Positions 14,621 to 25,270 of a stretch of 64,000 bases of DNA are shown piece after piece. The notes below the pieces were generated by a model, which was not told where the DNA came from, ran no database searches, and saw nothing but the letters and a program-made list of their open reading frames with translations. The position numbers and the translations under genes are program-made. This DNA is from Hesperophylax magnus. Taxonomy: Eukaryota > Arthropoda > Insecta > Trichoptera > Limnephilidae. The stretch lies in NCBI GenBank assembly GCA_026573805.1, contig JAIUSX010000014.1:3410001-3474000 (forward strand), read 5' to 3'. Each line of letters starts with the position of its first letter. Position 1 is the first letter of the stretch.

Positions 14621-16011
14621 TCAGCTCGATTGGTACCATAGAGCATGAAAAAATGGCGTTTAGAGGTCTAACCCAAGTATCAAATAAGCCGCCCATAAAA
14701 ACAATGATTTTTCCAGAAATGCGACTTTATGCAGATTTTGTGACTGATTTCGGTTTGAACTATGATTCTGAACACGATTCCGAAATTTCAGTTCGTTCTG
14801 AACCATAGAGCCTAAAAAAATGGCATTTAAAGGTCGAACCCAAGTCTCAAATTAGCGCCCATAAGAATGATGATTTTTCCAGAAATGCAACTTTAAGCAG
14901 ATTGTGTGGCTGATTTCGGTTTTGACTATGATTCTGAACACGATTCCGAAATTTCAGTTCGTTTGGAACCATAGAGCCTAAAAAAATGGCTTTTAAAGGT
15001 CGAACCCAAGTCTCAAATTAGCGCCCATAAAAATAATGATTTTTCCCGAAATGCAACTTTAAGCAGATTGTATGGCTGATTTCGGTTTTGACTATGATTC
15101 TGAACACGATTCCGAAATTTAAGTTCGTTTGGAACCATAGAGCCTAAAAAAATGGCTTTTAAAGGTCGAACCCAAGTTTCAAATTAGTGCCCAAAAGTAT
15201 AATGATTATTCCAGAAATGCAACATTTTGTAGATGGTATGACTGAATTCAGTTGAGACTATGATTCTTATCAAGATACCGAAATTTCAGTTCGTTTGGTA
15301 GCATAGAGCCTGAAATAATGGCATTTAAAGGTCGAACCCAAGTATCAAATAAGCCGCCAATAAGAATTATGATTTTTCCAGAAATGCAACTTTATGCATA
15401 TTGTGTTCCGATTTCTTTTAAGACCATGATTCTTATCACAATACCAAAATTTCAGCCCGTTTGGTAACATAGAGCCTGAAAAAATTGCATTAAAAGGTCG
15501 AACCCAAGTCTCAAATTAACGCCCATAAAAATTATGATTTTTCCCGAAATGCAACTTTAAGCAGATTGTGTGGCTGATTTCGGTTTTGTGCTATGATTCT
15601 GAACACGATTCCGTAATTTCAGTCCAATTGGTACCATAGAGCCTGAATAAATTGCATTAAAAGTTCGAACCCAAGTCTCAATTTAGCGCCCATAAAAATA
15701 ATGGTTTCGACTTGGATTCTGAACACGATTCCGAAATAGCTTTTAAAGATCGAACCCAAGTCTGAAATAAGGGCCCATAAGAATAATGATGTTGCAAAAA
15801 ATGCAACTTTAAGCAGATTTTGCGACTGCTTCCAGTTTGTACTATATTTCTGAACACGATTCCGAAATTTCAGTCCGTTTGTTACCATAGAGCCTGAATA
15901 AATTGCATTAAAAGTTCGAACCCAAGTCTCAATTTTGCGCCCATAAAAATAATGATTTTTCCAGAAATGCATCTTTAAGCAGATTGTGTGGCTGATTTCG
16001 GTTTTGACTAT
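14621..16011 (+). repeat. Diverged satellite monomers left of the BEL element
   Basis: The monomers still follow the 166-bp plan but carry many private changes and rearrangements, including a shortened monomer near 15690-15740 (AATGGTTTCGACTTGGATTC). They no longer follow the HOR order. The last five bases, ACTAT at 16007-16011, are the left copy of the BEL target-site duplication. Confidence 0.85.
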
Positions 16012-16146
16012 TGTTCAGACTTTAGCCAAGAATCAAACCAACGAAAATGCCACCTGTATCTGTATTGAGTAATTGAAATATCCGACAGATGTCTCCTCTA
16101 AGGGCAATAATTATGATTATGTACCAATACATTCAAATGAATTAGT

Positions 16147-16154
16147 TATAAATA
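16147..16154 (+). promoter_or_regulatory. TATA box in BEL 5' LTR
   Basis: TATAAATA lies in the middle of the LTR (AGTTATAAATAGGC), about 130 bp before an AATAAA signal, the usual layout of an LTR promoter. The 3' LTR has the same box at 22328-22335, where it would read into the satellite. Confidence 0.7.
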
Positions 16155-16274
16155 GGCTTGCAAGCCCATTTTCTTTCTCTTCTCTCTCTGAATAATGGAT
16201 CAATAACATCCATGAAATAATTACGGAATTCGAGGGTGGTCATTTTTTTGTTACCAATGATGTGTGTTCTAAGG

Positions 16275-16280
16275 AATAAA
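16275..16280 (+). terminator. Polyadenylation signal in BEL 5' LTR
   Basis: AATAAA in AAGGAATAAAACTT; the 3' LTR equivalent at 22456-22461 would end the genomic transcript. Confidence 0.65.
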
Positions 16281-16337
16281 ACTTATCGATTATATTTCGT
16301 AGTATCATTAATTTAACGAGGCCATTATTGTAACATA

Positions 16338-16353
16338 TGGTCCAATCGAGCCG
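16338..16353 (+). other. Candidate primer-binding site of BEL copy 1
   Basis: TGGTCCAATCGAGCCG starts two bases after the 5' LTR. It begins with the TGG expected for pairing with a tRNA CCA end. The tRNA species was not identified, so this rests mainly on position. Confidence 0.45.
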
Positions 16354-16886
16354 CATCGTGCACCAGAAAGAGCCGAAATATGAACCAGCAAAAAACCAAG
16401 AAGATGCAGATCATCATCAGATAAGTATCCCAATGCCATCCTATCAAAACTGTGACCGAATCCCGAATCCTTCCTATTTCAAATTATCCCAAATGAAATA
16501 TTTAAATATGCAACAAAGATTAAAAAAAATAAATTATTGTTGTTTCTGATTTTTCAGTTATATAAAATTTTAATAGCTACCTACATTGCAAATTGATACG
16601 ATTATTGTTAAATGAGCATCTCAATTGTAAGAGTTTTGTCATTGGATTTATTTAATTAAAAATAATTCACGCGAATGTTCAAATTTATCGAGTAAAATTT
16701 CGCTACAAAATAATTTCAGCGAATTTCTGATTTAAAAAGTTATCAGTGGTGAGTGGATGTTCTGATTTAAAAAAGTTGTCAGCCCTGGCACTGGCAAGCA
16801 TTTTTACTAACACCGCCGTGTTTTCATTCGTAAACTGTCAGTTGTTTGAGGTTAAAAGTTAAATTTTTTATTATTTACCATTAAAG

Positions 16887-17264
16887 ATGGAAAAGTTAAA
16901 GCCGTTAATTAACAAGCGTGGAATTTTGAAAGCGAAATTGACAAGGTTTAATGATATTTTAAAGACACTCGATAAAACGGAACTAGGATTACGTTATCAA
17001 AAGGTCGAAAAATTGTTAGATGACTTTGAAAAAATTCAATCTCAAATCGAAGAACTTTCGGATGACGAGGCAGAACACGTAAGTCAACGTGAATCCTTTG
17101 AAAATCAATATTTCTCTGTACTTGCATTAGCAAAAGGTTTATTGAATTCAGTAAATCATGAAAAATGTGAAATTAAATTACCAACTTTGAAACTTATTGA
17201 ATTTCATGGTGAAATTACTGACTATGCTAAATTCGCTGAGACCTTTAAAGCAATCGTGCCTTAA
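16887..17264 (+). pseudogene. BEL gag N-terminal fragment (copy 1)
   Basis: The ATG at 16887 follows a short leader after the primer site and opens a 125-codon frame rich in Glu, Lys and Leu, predicted helical or coiled coil in residues 1-75. It then enters the start of a DUF1759-type gag region (LPTLKLIEFHGE at about residue 98). The frame closes with TAA at 17262, in the middle of what should be one gag domain; the remainder resumes in another frame from about 17255. The motif spacing is shorter than the family normally shows, so a small internal deletion with a frame change is likelier than a simple indel. A programmed +1 shift at CCT TAA is possible in principle, but it would fall inside the gag domain, not at a gag/pol boundary. 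Confidence 0.8.
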
Positions 17265-20200
17265 AAAAGACGCAGCTAAATTGATTGCCTCCTTGACCAT
17301 ATCGCACGACAATTACGAATCTGCGTGGCAGATACTGCAGGAACGGTACGCGAATAAAAAAATAATAGTTCATAGGCATGTTGCATCTTTATTTCAGTTA
17401 AAAGATATGAAACAAGAATGTCCAGTCGCGTTAAGGCATATTATTGATCAGGCTAATATAAATTTAGAAGCGTTAAAAAATCTAGGATTACATGTTGATT
17501 CCTGGGACGCGATTATGATATATTTAATATCTAATAAATTGGATGGATCAACTCGTAGATTTTGGGAAGAGCAGCCAATAGATGGTGCACTCCCAACGTT
17601 GAAAGAATTTATTACATGTCTAACCAAACGTGTTGAGGTACTGGAGTTCACAAATTTGCAAGAAAAAAGGCCTACCTACAAGAATGTTACAACACGTGAT
17701 GATCGCAAGAAAGATTTGTATGTCTCATTGATAGCAAACAAACACGGATGCATCCTATGTAAAGAAAATCATCCAGTGTATTATTGTAAAAAAATTCTCA
17801 AATTAAATATCCAGGGAAGATTAGAATTTTTAAGAAAGGCCCGAGCCTGTTTCAAATGTTTGAGGGTAGGACATTTTACACAAGATTGCAAAAATAAATT
17901 CAAATGTAAAATCTGTGCAAGTGATCAACATAATACTTTGATACATGTTAATGAATTAAATAGTGAAAACACAAATGAAGAGGCACACAGCTCGACATCA
18001 GTGGCAAATCATACGGTGTTAAATAAAAATGAAAAGATAATTTTATTATCTACAGCGATCGTGAATATCGTAGGTAGCGACAACCGTTTACACAAAGCGA
18101 GGGTATTATTGGATTCAGGCGCCCAATCGAATTTCATAAGAGAGAGTTTTGCAAAAAAATTAGAATTAAAAACAGAAAAAATAAATACGCCGGTGTCTGG
18201 AATACAAAATCGCATCACACATATCAATCGAAGAGTTATAATTGACATGTTAGCAGTGAATAGTGATTATAATAAGAAAATTTCTTGTTTAGTATTGCAG
18301 GCTATAACAACCGACCTACCCCAAATGACATTCAAGAAACAAGAGTTGAAGATCCCATCTGGCTTGCAACTAGCGGATAAGGACTTCAATGTCACGTCTC
18401 CAATTGACATCCTGTTGGGTGCGGAAGTTTTTTGGGAAATAATGTATAATGATCGAATACGCTTAACGGAGGGCGGGCCAACTATTCAAAGGACTGAACT
18501 CGGTTGGATTGTTTCCGGAGCGATCGACATCATCACTAAAACAAGGCCAGTATCAATTAATTGTAATCTAGCCATTAATAAAATAGGTAACCAGATGGAA
18601 AGATTCTGGAAACTAGAAGAGGTGGATGCCATGAAACCTCAGAATTTTGAAGAAAAGGCTTGCGAAGTCAACTTTACAGAGTGTCATAGTAGAGACACGG
18701 AGGGCAGATTTACGGTAGCCTTACCAACCCGCCCTTGTATAGAGCAACTAGGGAGTTCTTTATCAATGGCTGAAAAAAGGTTTCATACATTGGAAAGAAA
18801 ATTTTCCACCAATAAAGAATTGAAATGTCAATATAGCATGTTTATGAGAGAATATTTACAATTGGGTCATATGGAAGAGTGCCGAAAATCCGAATGCGAT
18901 GCGAGATCATATTTTTTACCACATCATGCGGTGATGAAGGAGTCAAGCACCACCACTAAAGTTCGCGTGGTGTTCGATGGATCGGCAAAAACATCTTCTG
19001 GTATTTCCCTTAATGATGCTCTGATGGTCGGACCTAACATACAAAAGGATTTAAATATTCAAATTTTACATTTCAGAAAACATCCTGTAGTCATAACTGC
19101 GGACATAGAGAAAATGTACCGTCAGATAAACGTGCAGGAAAGCGACCGCAATCTACAGAAAATTGTTTGGCGCTTTTCACAGGATGAGGATTTGAAGCAT
19201 TACAAGCTAAGGACAGTGACTTATGGATTAGGACCGTCATCTTTCCTGGCGACAAGATGCCTGAAGCAAATAGGTATTGAAAATAAACTTTCATTTCCTA
19301 TAGCAAGCAATGTCATTGAAAATGACTTTTACATGGACGACCTATTAACGGGAGGAAATGACGTTGAATCGTGCCACCTTCTAAAACAACAAGTAATCAG
19401 TTTACTAAAATCTGCAGGGATGAATCTAAGAAAATGGAGATCGAACGCGGCAGAATTATCTTCCGAACCAGGTCAAGATATGCAAGGATTGATATCTAAA
19501 GAACCCCAAGAAGAAAAAATACTAGGATTAATCTGGAACAGTGAGTTTGATTACTTTTCATATGCAGTGAAAAAACCAGTATGTACCGTACAAAGCAAAC
19601 GGCGGATATTGTCAAGTATCGCCTCAACGTTCGATCCTTTAGGACTGCTAGGACCAGTAACGGTTGTAGCAAAACTAATTATGCAGAGATTATGGATATC
19701 TAAGACTTCCTGGGACGAAGAAATACCCGAGGGAATATTAAAAGATTGGGAAAATTACATGAAAAATTTATCTCAAATAAACCTGTTGAAAATAAAGAGA
19801 AGAATCTTGTGGGGTCAAAACAGCCTACAAATCCATGGTTTTTGCGACGCATCGGAAAAGGCCTACGGAGCCTGTGCGTATCTAGTATCCAGGGACGCCG
19901 AGGGTAAGATGCACTCTCAGTTAATATCTTCCAGGTCCAGGATAGCACCATTAAAAAACATATCCCTGCCAAAATTGGAACTTTGTGGTGCGGTGCTGTT
20001 AACGAAATTATTAAAAAACATCAAAGAAGCGCTCAACATGGTTGAGGTGGATACATACTACTGGTGTGACTCTACCATCGCACTATGCTGGATAAGAGGA
20101 CAGCCAGCTAGATGGAATACCTTTGTGGCCAACAGGGTTGCCGAGATACAAGAGGCCGGCGATCCCGCCCATTGGCGACATGTTTCATCGCAGGAAAACG

Positions 20201-20484
20201 CCGCTGATATTTTATCAAGAGGAGTTACAGCAAACAAACTATTACAAGCAGATATTTGGTGGAAGGGTCCAGATTGGCTAATAAGAGAGGCCGATCGCTG
20301 GCCGAAGCCAGAAAATTCCTGTATAAATCCTCCAGAGATAAAAACCAAGGCGGTATGCGTGTCTACTAATGTCACGGAGTGGGACATCTTTTCAAAATTT
20401 TCCTCTCTCAACAAGCTAAAGAGAATAACTGCATATATATATTGCGTTTCTTTAATAATTGTAACACAAAAAACTGTAAATTAA
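17197..20484 (+). pseudogene. BEL gag C-terminus, protease, RT and RNase H (copy 1)
   Basis: This 1095-codon frame has meaningful homology from about 17255; the first ~20 codons are out of the true frame. In order: rest of gag; Cys/His region at residues 183-240 with a CCHC knuckle starting at C218; aspartic protease with DSG at D306; reverse transcriptase about residues 570-760 with catalytic YMDD at 712-715; RNase H with D884, E928 and D958. This order and the long gap between protease and RT are typical of BEL/Pao pol. The BEL polyprotein is normally one frame through integrase, but here it ends at 20484 after running out of frame near an ATATATA run at about 20432-20443. The mature enzymes would copy genomic RNA to DNA inside cytoplasmic particles, but without an in-frame integrase and complete gag this copy should be inactive. 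Confidence 0.9.
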
Positions 20485-21860
20485 CCGGGAGGTTAAGCGT
20501 GCCGGAGCTGGACAATACATTGCATCGTCTAATAGCAATAATTCAACGCTACCATTTTAAGGATGAGTTCAGGGCTTTGAGTAATAAATGTTCACTGGAT
20601 AAACGTAGCGTTATTTTGTCGCTTAATCCATTTATAAATAATGGATTAATTTGTGTCGGGGGCAGGCTAACAAAGGTGAAACATTTATCATACCAGCAAC
20701 GACACCCAATAATTTTACCAAAAAATAATAAGTTAACAGAATTAATTATTCGACATCTTCATTATGTACATTTACATGCAGGGACACAAACTTTGTTATC
20801 TCTAGTGAGATTACAGTTCTGGCCGATTGCCGGAAAAACCACTGTTAAGCAAATATTACATAAATGTATAGTATGTTTCAGAAAAAATCCAGTAACCAGT
20901 CAAGTTATCATGGGTGACTTGCCGGAAAACAGAATAACACCTAGCAGGCCGTTCGAGGTTACCGGGATTGATTACGCAGGTCCTATCATGATGAAAAGCG
21001 GTATCACCAGGAAGGCTCCATTGGTGAAATCTTATTTATGCATTTTTGTTTGTTTCTCAACGAAAGCTGTGCATTTGGAACTGGTAACGGACCTCACCAC
21101 AGACAACTTTTTAAATTGTTTAAAACGTTTCATTGCGCGGAGGGGCAAACCCTTTAAAATATATTCAGATAATGCGACCAATTTTAAGGGAGCATATAAT
21201 CAACTGAGAGAATTGTATGAAAAATTAAAGAAATCTGATGACAAGATTCAAAAATATTTAGCTGATTTGTCAATACTGTGGGGATTTATTCCACCACGGT
21301 CACCGAATTTCGCTGGACTCTGGGAAGCAGCAGTGAAATCCGCCAAATATCATTTAAAAAGAATAACCGATAATTCAAGTTTAACCTTTGAACAATTATA
21401 TACTTTATTGTGTCAGGTAGAATGCTGTTTAAATTCACGTCCGCTCACTCCTCTGTCCAACGATCCGACTGAACTGAATCCTTTGACTCCAAATCATTTC
21501 CTGATTGGCGGAGGGATAGCTTCTATCTCTGAGAAGGATGTTCGGGAGATACAATATAATCGATTGAATCAATACCAAAAATTAAATGCACTGATTCAAA
21601 CATTTTGGTGCAGGTGGAAACTGGAATATCTTGCAGAATTACAAAGACTAAAGGAGGACAACCTGCCGCCTAATATGTGGAAACTAGCCAGGATCCTTGC
21701 TACTCACCCTGGAGCTGACGGGAAAGTGCGGGTGGTTACCCTCAAAACCGCACAAGGAACATTGAAGAGACCTATCAGCAAAATATGTTTATTACCCATG
21801 GAAAGGGATTCAAGCATTGCTACAGGGACGCCCGATGTACCCCCCGGACTGAATAAATAA
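20379..21860 (+). pseudogene. BEL integrase and C-terminal domain (copy 1)
   Basis: This 493-codon frame overlaps the end of the RT/RNase H frame; true homology starts at about residue 20, after the frameshift. It holds the integrase zinc-binding region (H126 to C163 and C166), the DDE catalytic core (D198, D264, E316, with the PPRSPNFAGLWEAAVK context typical of BEL/Pao) and a C-terminal domain with PGADGKVRVV and KRPISKICLLP. The family's role is to join the cDNA to chromosomal DNA, leaving a short target duplication; ACTAT is seen here. The catalytic triad is intact, but there is no own promoter or in-frame link to the rest of pol, so expression is doubtful. Stop at 21858-21860. Confidence 0.9.
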
Positions 21861-21866
21861 GTTCCT

Positions 21867-22003
21867 GCAGTCATAAACAAGAGAAAAATCAACAAACCAC
21901 CTGAAGGATGACCTTGGACCATCAAATTTTTGCTAGCAGTCATAAGAAGGAGAAGAATTAGCAACCTACCTGAAGGATGACCTAGGAACATCGAATTAAC
22001 TTG
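21867..22003 (+). repeat. 69-bp direct repeat, two copies, downstream of pol
   Basis: GCAGTCATAA at 21867 and 21936 begins two imperfect 69-bp copies sharing CTGAAGGATGACCT. They lie just after the pol stop, in the non-coding 3' region of the element. Confidence 0.75.
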
Positions 22004-22192
22004 TTCATATTATGATTCTCTTATTTTAGAACTTTTTGTTCATATTCATCTCATGATTGTTTTTCAAATTAATTTGTCCATACTTATATTATGTTTATTT
22101 TTCAAATTATTTTTGTTTATATTATGGTTATTTTTAAAAATTATTTTTTTGTTTATGTGTAAAAAAATAAATTCTTCCCTGCCGTGGCAGCA

Positions 22193-22516
22193 TGTTCAGA
22201 CTTTAACCAAGAATCAAACCAACGAAAATGCCACCTGTATCTGTATTGAGTAATTGAAATATCCGACAGATGTCTCCCCTAAGGGCAATAATTATGATTA
22301 TGTACCAATACATTCAAATGAATTAGTTATAAATAGGCTTGCAAGCCCATTTTCTTTCTCTTCTCTCTCTGAATAATGGATCAATAACATCCATGAAATA
22401 ATTACGGAATTCGAGGGTGGTCATTTTTTTGTTACCAGTGATGTGTGTTCTAAGGAATAAAACTTATCGATTATATTTCGTAGTATCATTAATTTAACGA
22501 GGCCATTATTGTAACA
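22193..22516 (+). repeat. 3' LTR of BEL copy 1
   Basis: 324 bp, three transitions from the 5' LTR. The sequence immediately before it is T-rich, then CCCTGCCGTGGCAGCA. No long polypurine tract is seen; a 5-bp hairpin CTGCC-GT-GGCAG sits there instead. Confidence 0.95.
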
Positions 22517-24717
22517 ACTATGATTTTGAACACGATTCCGAAATTTCAGTTCGTTTGGTACCAGGGCGTGAAAAAATAGCTTATAAAGGTCGAACCCAAG
22601 TCTCAAATAAGCAGCCCATTAGAATTAAGATTTTTTCAGAAATGCAACATTTTGCAGATTTTGTGACTGATTTCTGTTAACACCATGGTTTTTATCACAA
22701 TTCTAAAATTTCAGTCCGTTTGGAACGGTAGAGCCTGAAAAAATTGCATTAAAAGGTCGAACCCAAGTCTCAAATTAGCGCCCATAAAAATAATGATTTT
22801 TCCCTAAATCCAACTTTAAGCAGATTGTGTGGCTGATTTCGGTTTTGACTATGATTCTGAACACGATTCCAAAATTTCAGTTCGTTTGGGACCATAGAGC
22901 TTAAAAAAATGGCTTTTAAAGGTCGAACCCAAGTCTCAAATTAGCGCCCATAAAAATAATGATTTTTCCCGAAATGCAACTTTAAGCAGATTGTATGGCT
23001 GAATTCGGTTTTGACTATGATTCTAAACACGATTCCAAAATTTCAGTTCGTTTGGAACCATAGAGTCTAAAAAAATGGCTTTAAAGGTCGAACCCAAGTC
23101 TCAAATTAGTGCCCAAAAGTATAATGATTATTCCAGAAATGCAACATTTTGTAGATTGTATGACTGAATTCAGTTGAGACTATAATTCTTATCAAGATAC
23201 CGAAATTTCAGTTCGTTTGGTAGCATAAAGCCTGAAAAAATGGCATTTAAAGGTCGAACCCAAGTATTAAATAAGCCGCCAATAAGAATTATGATTTTTC
23301 CAGAAATGCAAATTTTTGCATATTGTGTGACTGATTTCTTTTAAGACCATGATTCTTATCAAAATACAAAAATTTCAGCCCGTTTGGTACCATAGAGCCT
23401 GAAAAAATTGAATTAAAAGGTCGAACCCAAGTCTCAAATTAGCGCCCATAAAAATAATGATTTTTCCCGAAATGCAACATTAAGCAGATTGTGTGGCTGA
23501 TTTCGGTTTTGTGCTATGATTCTGAACACGATTCCGTAATTTCAGTCCGATTGGTACCATAGAGCATGAAAAAATTGCATTAAAAGGTCGAACCCAAGTC
23601 TCAAATTAGCGCCCATAAAAATAATGATTTTTTCCCGAAATGCAACTTTAAGCAGATTGTGTGGCTGATTTCGGTTTTGACTATAATTCTGAACACGATT
23701 CCGAAATTTCAGTTCGTTTGGTAGCATAGAGCCTGAAAAAAAGGCTTTTGAAGGTCGAACACAAGTCTCAAATTAGCGCACATAAAAATAATGATTTTTC
23801 CCGAAATGCAACTTTAAGCAGATTGTGTGGCTGATTTCGGTTTCGACTTGGATTCTGAACACGATTCCGAAATAGCTTATAAAGGTCGAACCCAAGTCTC
23901 AAATAAGCAGCCCATTAGAATTAAGTTTTTTTCAGAAATGCAACATTTTGCAGATTGACTAATTTCTGTTAAGACAATGATTCTTATCACAATTCTGAAA
24001 TTTCAGTTCGTTTGGTACAATAGAGCCTGAAAAAATGGCTTTTAAAGATCGAACCCAAGTCTGAAATAAGGGCCCATAAGAATAATGATGTTGCAAAAAA
24101 TGCAACTTTAAGCAGATTTTGCGACTGCTTCCAGTTTGGACTATGATTTTGAACACGATTCCGAAATTTCATCCCGCTTGGTACCATAGAGCCGGAAAAA
24201 ATTGCATTAAAAGGACGAACCCAAGTCTCAAATTAGCGCCCATAAAAATAATGATTTTTCCAGAAATGCAACTTTAAGCAGATTTTGTGACTTATTCCGG
24301 TTTGGACTATGATTCTGAACACGATTCCGAAATTTCAGTCCGTTTGGTACCATAGAGCTCAAAAAAATGGCTTTTAAAGGTCAAACCCAAGTCTCAAATA
24401 AGCAGCCCATAAGAACTAAGATTTTTTCAGAAATGCAACATTTTGCAGATTGTGTGACTGATTTCTGTTAAGACCATGATTCTTATCACAATTCTAAAAT
24501 TTCAGCCAGTTCGGAACGATAGAGCCTGAAAAAATGGATTTTAAAGGTCGAACCCAAGTCTCAAATTAGCGCCCATAAGAATGATGATTTTTCCAGAAAT
24601 TCAACTTTAAGCAGATTTTGTGACTGATTCCGGTTTGGACTATGATTCTGAACACGTTTCCGAAATTTCAGTCCGTTTGGTACCATAGAGCCTGAAAAAT
24701 TGCATTAAAAGGTCGAA
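22517..24717 (+). repeat. Diverged 166-bp satellite, right of BEL copy 1
   Basis: The interrupted monomer resumes with ACTATGATTTTGAACACG. About 13 monomers follow, with many private changes and one truncated monomer near 23850-23880 (TTTCGACTTGGATTC). No HOR order is apparent. Confidence 0.9.
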
Positions 24718-24888
24718 TTGGGACGATTGTATGTAAGAGTCTGTTATTTATTTTATTTATTGTATTATAACTGTATACTGAGATAGAACCTGCAGACAAG
24801 CAGCCATGTGGCAGCTTCGTGGGACTATCTATACATTGTCTAAAAAAAAAAAAAAATGTAAAAAATTTCATTCAATAAAGATCAGCTT

Positions 24889-24922
<34 letters not shown>
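24718..24922 (+). mobile_element. Poly(A)-tailed retroposed fragment inside the satellite
   Basis: A 205-bp insert unlike the satellite interrupts a monomer between GGTCGAA and the resumed CTCAAATCTCAAAT. It ends CAATAAAGATCAGCTTATTAT followed by 29 A, the layout of a retroposed 3' end, and has an internal run of 15 A. It could be a 5'-truncated LINE or a processed transcript end; no coding part remains. A target duplication cannot be separated from the A-tail. Confidence 0.75.
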
Positions 24923-24925
<3 letters not shown>

Positions 24926-25270
24926 AAATCTCAAATAAGCCGCCCATAAGAATTATGATTTTTCCAGAAATGCAACTATTTGCAGATTGTGTGACTGATT
25001 TCTGTTAAGACCACGATTTTTATTACAATTCCGAAATTTCAGCCCGTTTGGTACGATAGATCCTTAAAAAAATGGCTTTTAAAGGTCGAATCCAAGTCTC
25101 AAATTAGCGCCCATAAAAATAAAGATTTTTCCAGAAATGCAACTTTAAGCAGATTTTGCGACTGCTTCCGGTTTGGACTATGATTCTGAAAACGATTCCG
25201 AAATTTCAGTCCGTTTGGTACCATAGAGCCTCAAAAAATGGCTTTTAATGGTCGAACCCAAGTCTCAAAT
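24923..25270 (+). repeat. Diverged 166-bp satellite up to the duplication junction
   Basis: About two monomers lie between the poly(A) tail and the tandem duplication junction at 25270/25271. The junction falls after TCGAACCCAAGTCTCAAAT within a monomer. Confidence 0.88.

Larger units (their letters stand above)
1..16011 (+). repeat. 166-bp satellite array, left block
   Basis: About 96 head-to-tail monomers of roughly 166 bp (single monomers 165-168 bp) fill this stretch; the left edge lies outside the window. Each monomer carries the same landmarks in order: an ATGATT...CACGATTCCGAAATTTCAG start, a TTTGGTACCATAGAGCC palindrome-containing block (TGGTACCA), an A-rich spacer, TCGAACCCAAG, GCGCCCATAAAAATAATGA, and an AGATTGTGTGACTGATTT end. 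Two monomer flavours alternate, one beginning GACTATGATTCTGAACACG and one GAGCATGATTTTTATCACG. Short open frames of 60-93 codons recur here, but they only reflect the repeat and have no protein-like constraint. Confidence 0.97.
16012..16335 (+). repeat. 5' LTR of BEL copy 1
   Basis: 324 bp, TGTTCAGAC...TTGTAACA. It differs from the 3' LTR by TTTAGCC/TTTAACC, CTCCTCT/CTCCCCT and ACCAATG/ACCAGTG. It contains a TATA box and an AATAAA signal. Confidence 0.95.
16012..22516 (+). mobile_element. BEL/Pao LTR retrotransposon, copy 1 (6505 bp)
   Basis: It is full length by structure: 324-bp LTRs beginning TGTT and ending AACA, flanked by a perfect 5-bp duplication ACTAT (16007-16011 and 22517-22521). 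The target is the GACTATGATT segment of a satellite monomer. The gag, protease, reverse transcriptase, RNase H, integrase order and the integrase and RNase H motifs are those of the BEL/Pao superfamily. The LTRs differ at 3 of 324 positions, all transitions. The polyprotein is broken by an apparent internal gag deletion with frame change (~17260) and by a frameshift before integrase (~20440). No env-like frame is present. It is non-autonomous in its present state. Confidence 0.95.
12197..25270. repeat. 13,074-bp tandem segmental duplication, copy 1
   Basis: It contains the end of HOR unit 3, HOR unit 4, diverged monomers, a complete BEL element and the right-hand satellite with its poly(A) insert. 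The following 13,074 bp repeat it in direct orientation. The 19 bp TCGAACCCAAGTCTCAAAT precede both breakpoints (ending at 12196 and 25270), as expected if misaligned satellite monomers exchanged unequally. Confidence 0.93.

Noticed and set aside
17255..17275. Programmed frameshift joining the BEL gag frames
   Set aside because: The site lies inside the gag domain, the spacing is short, and a second unrelated frameshift occurs before integrase; decay is simpler.
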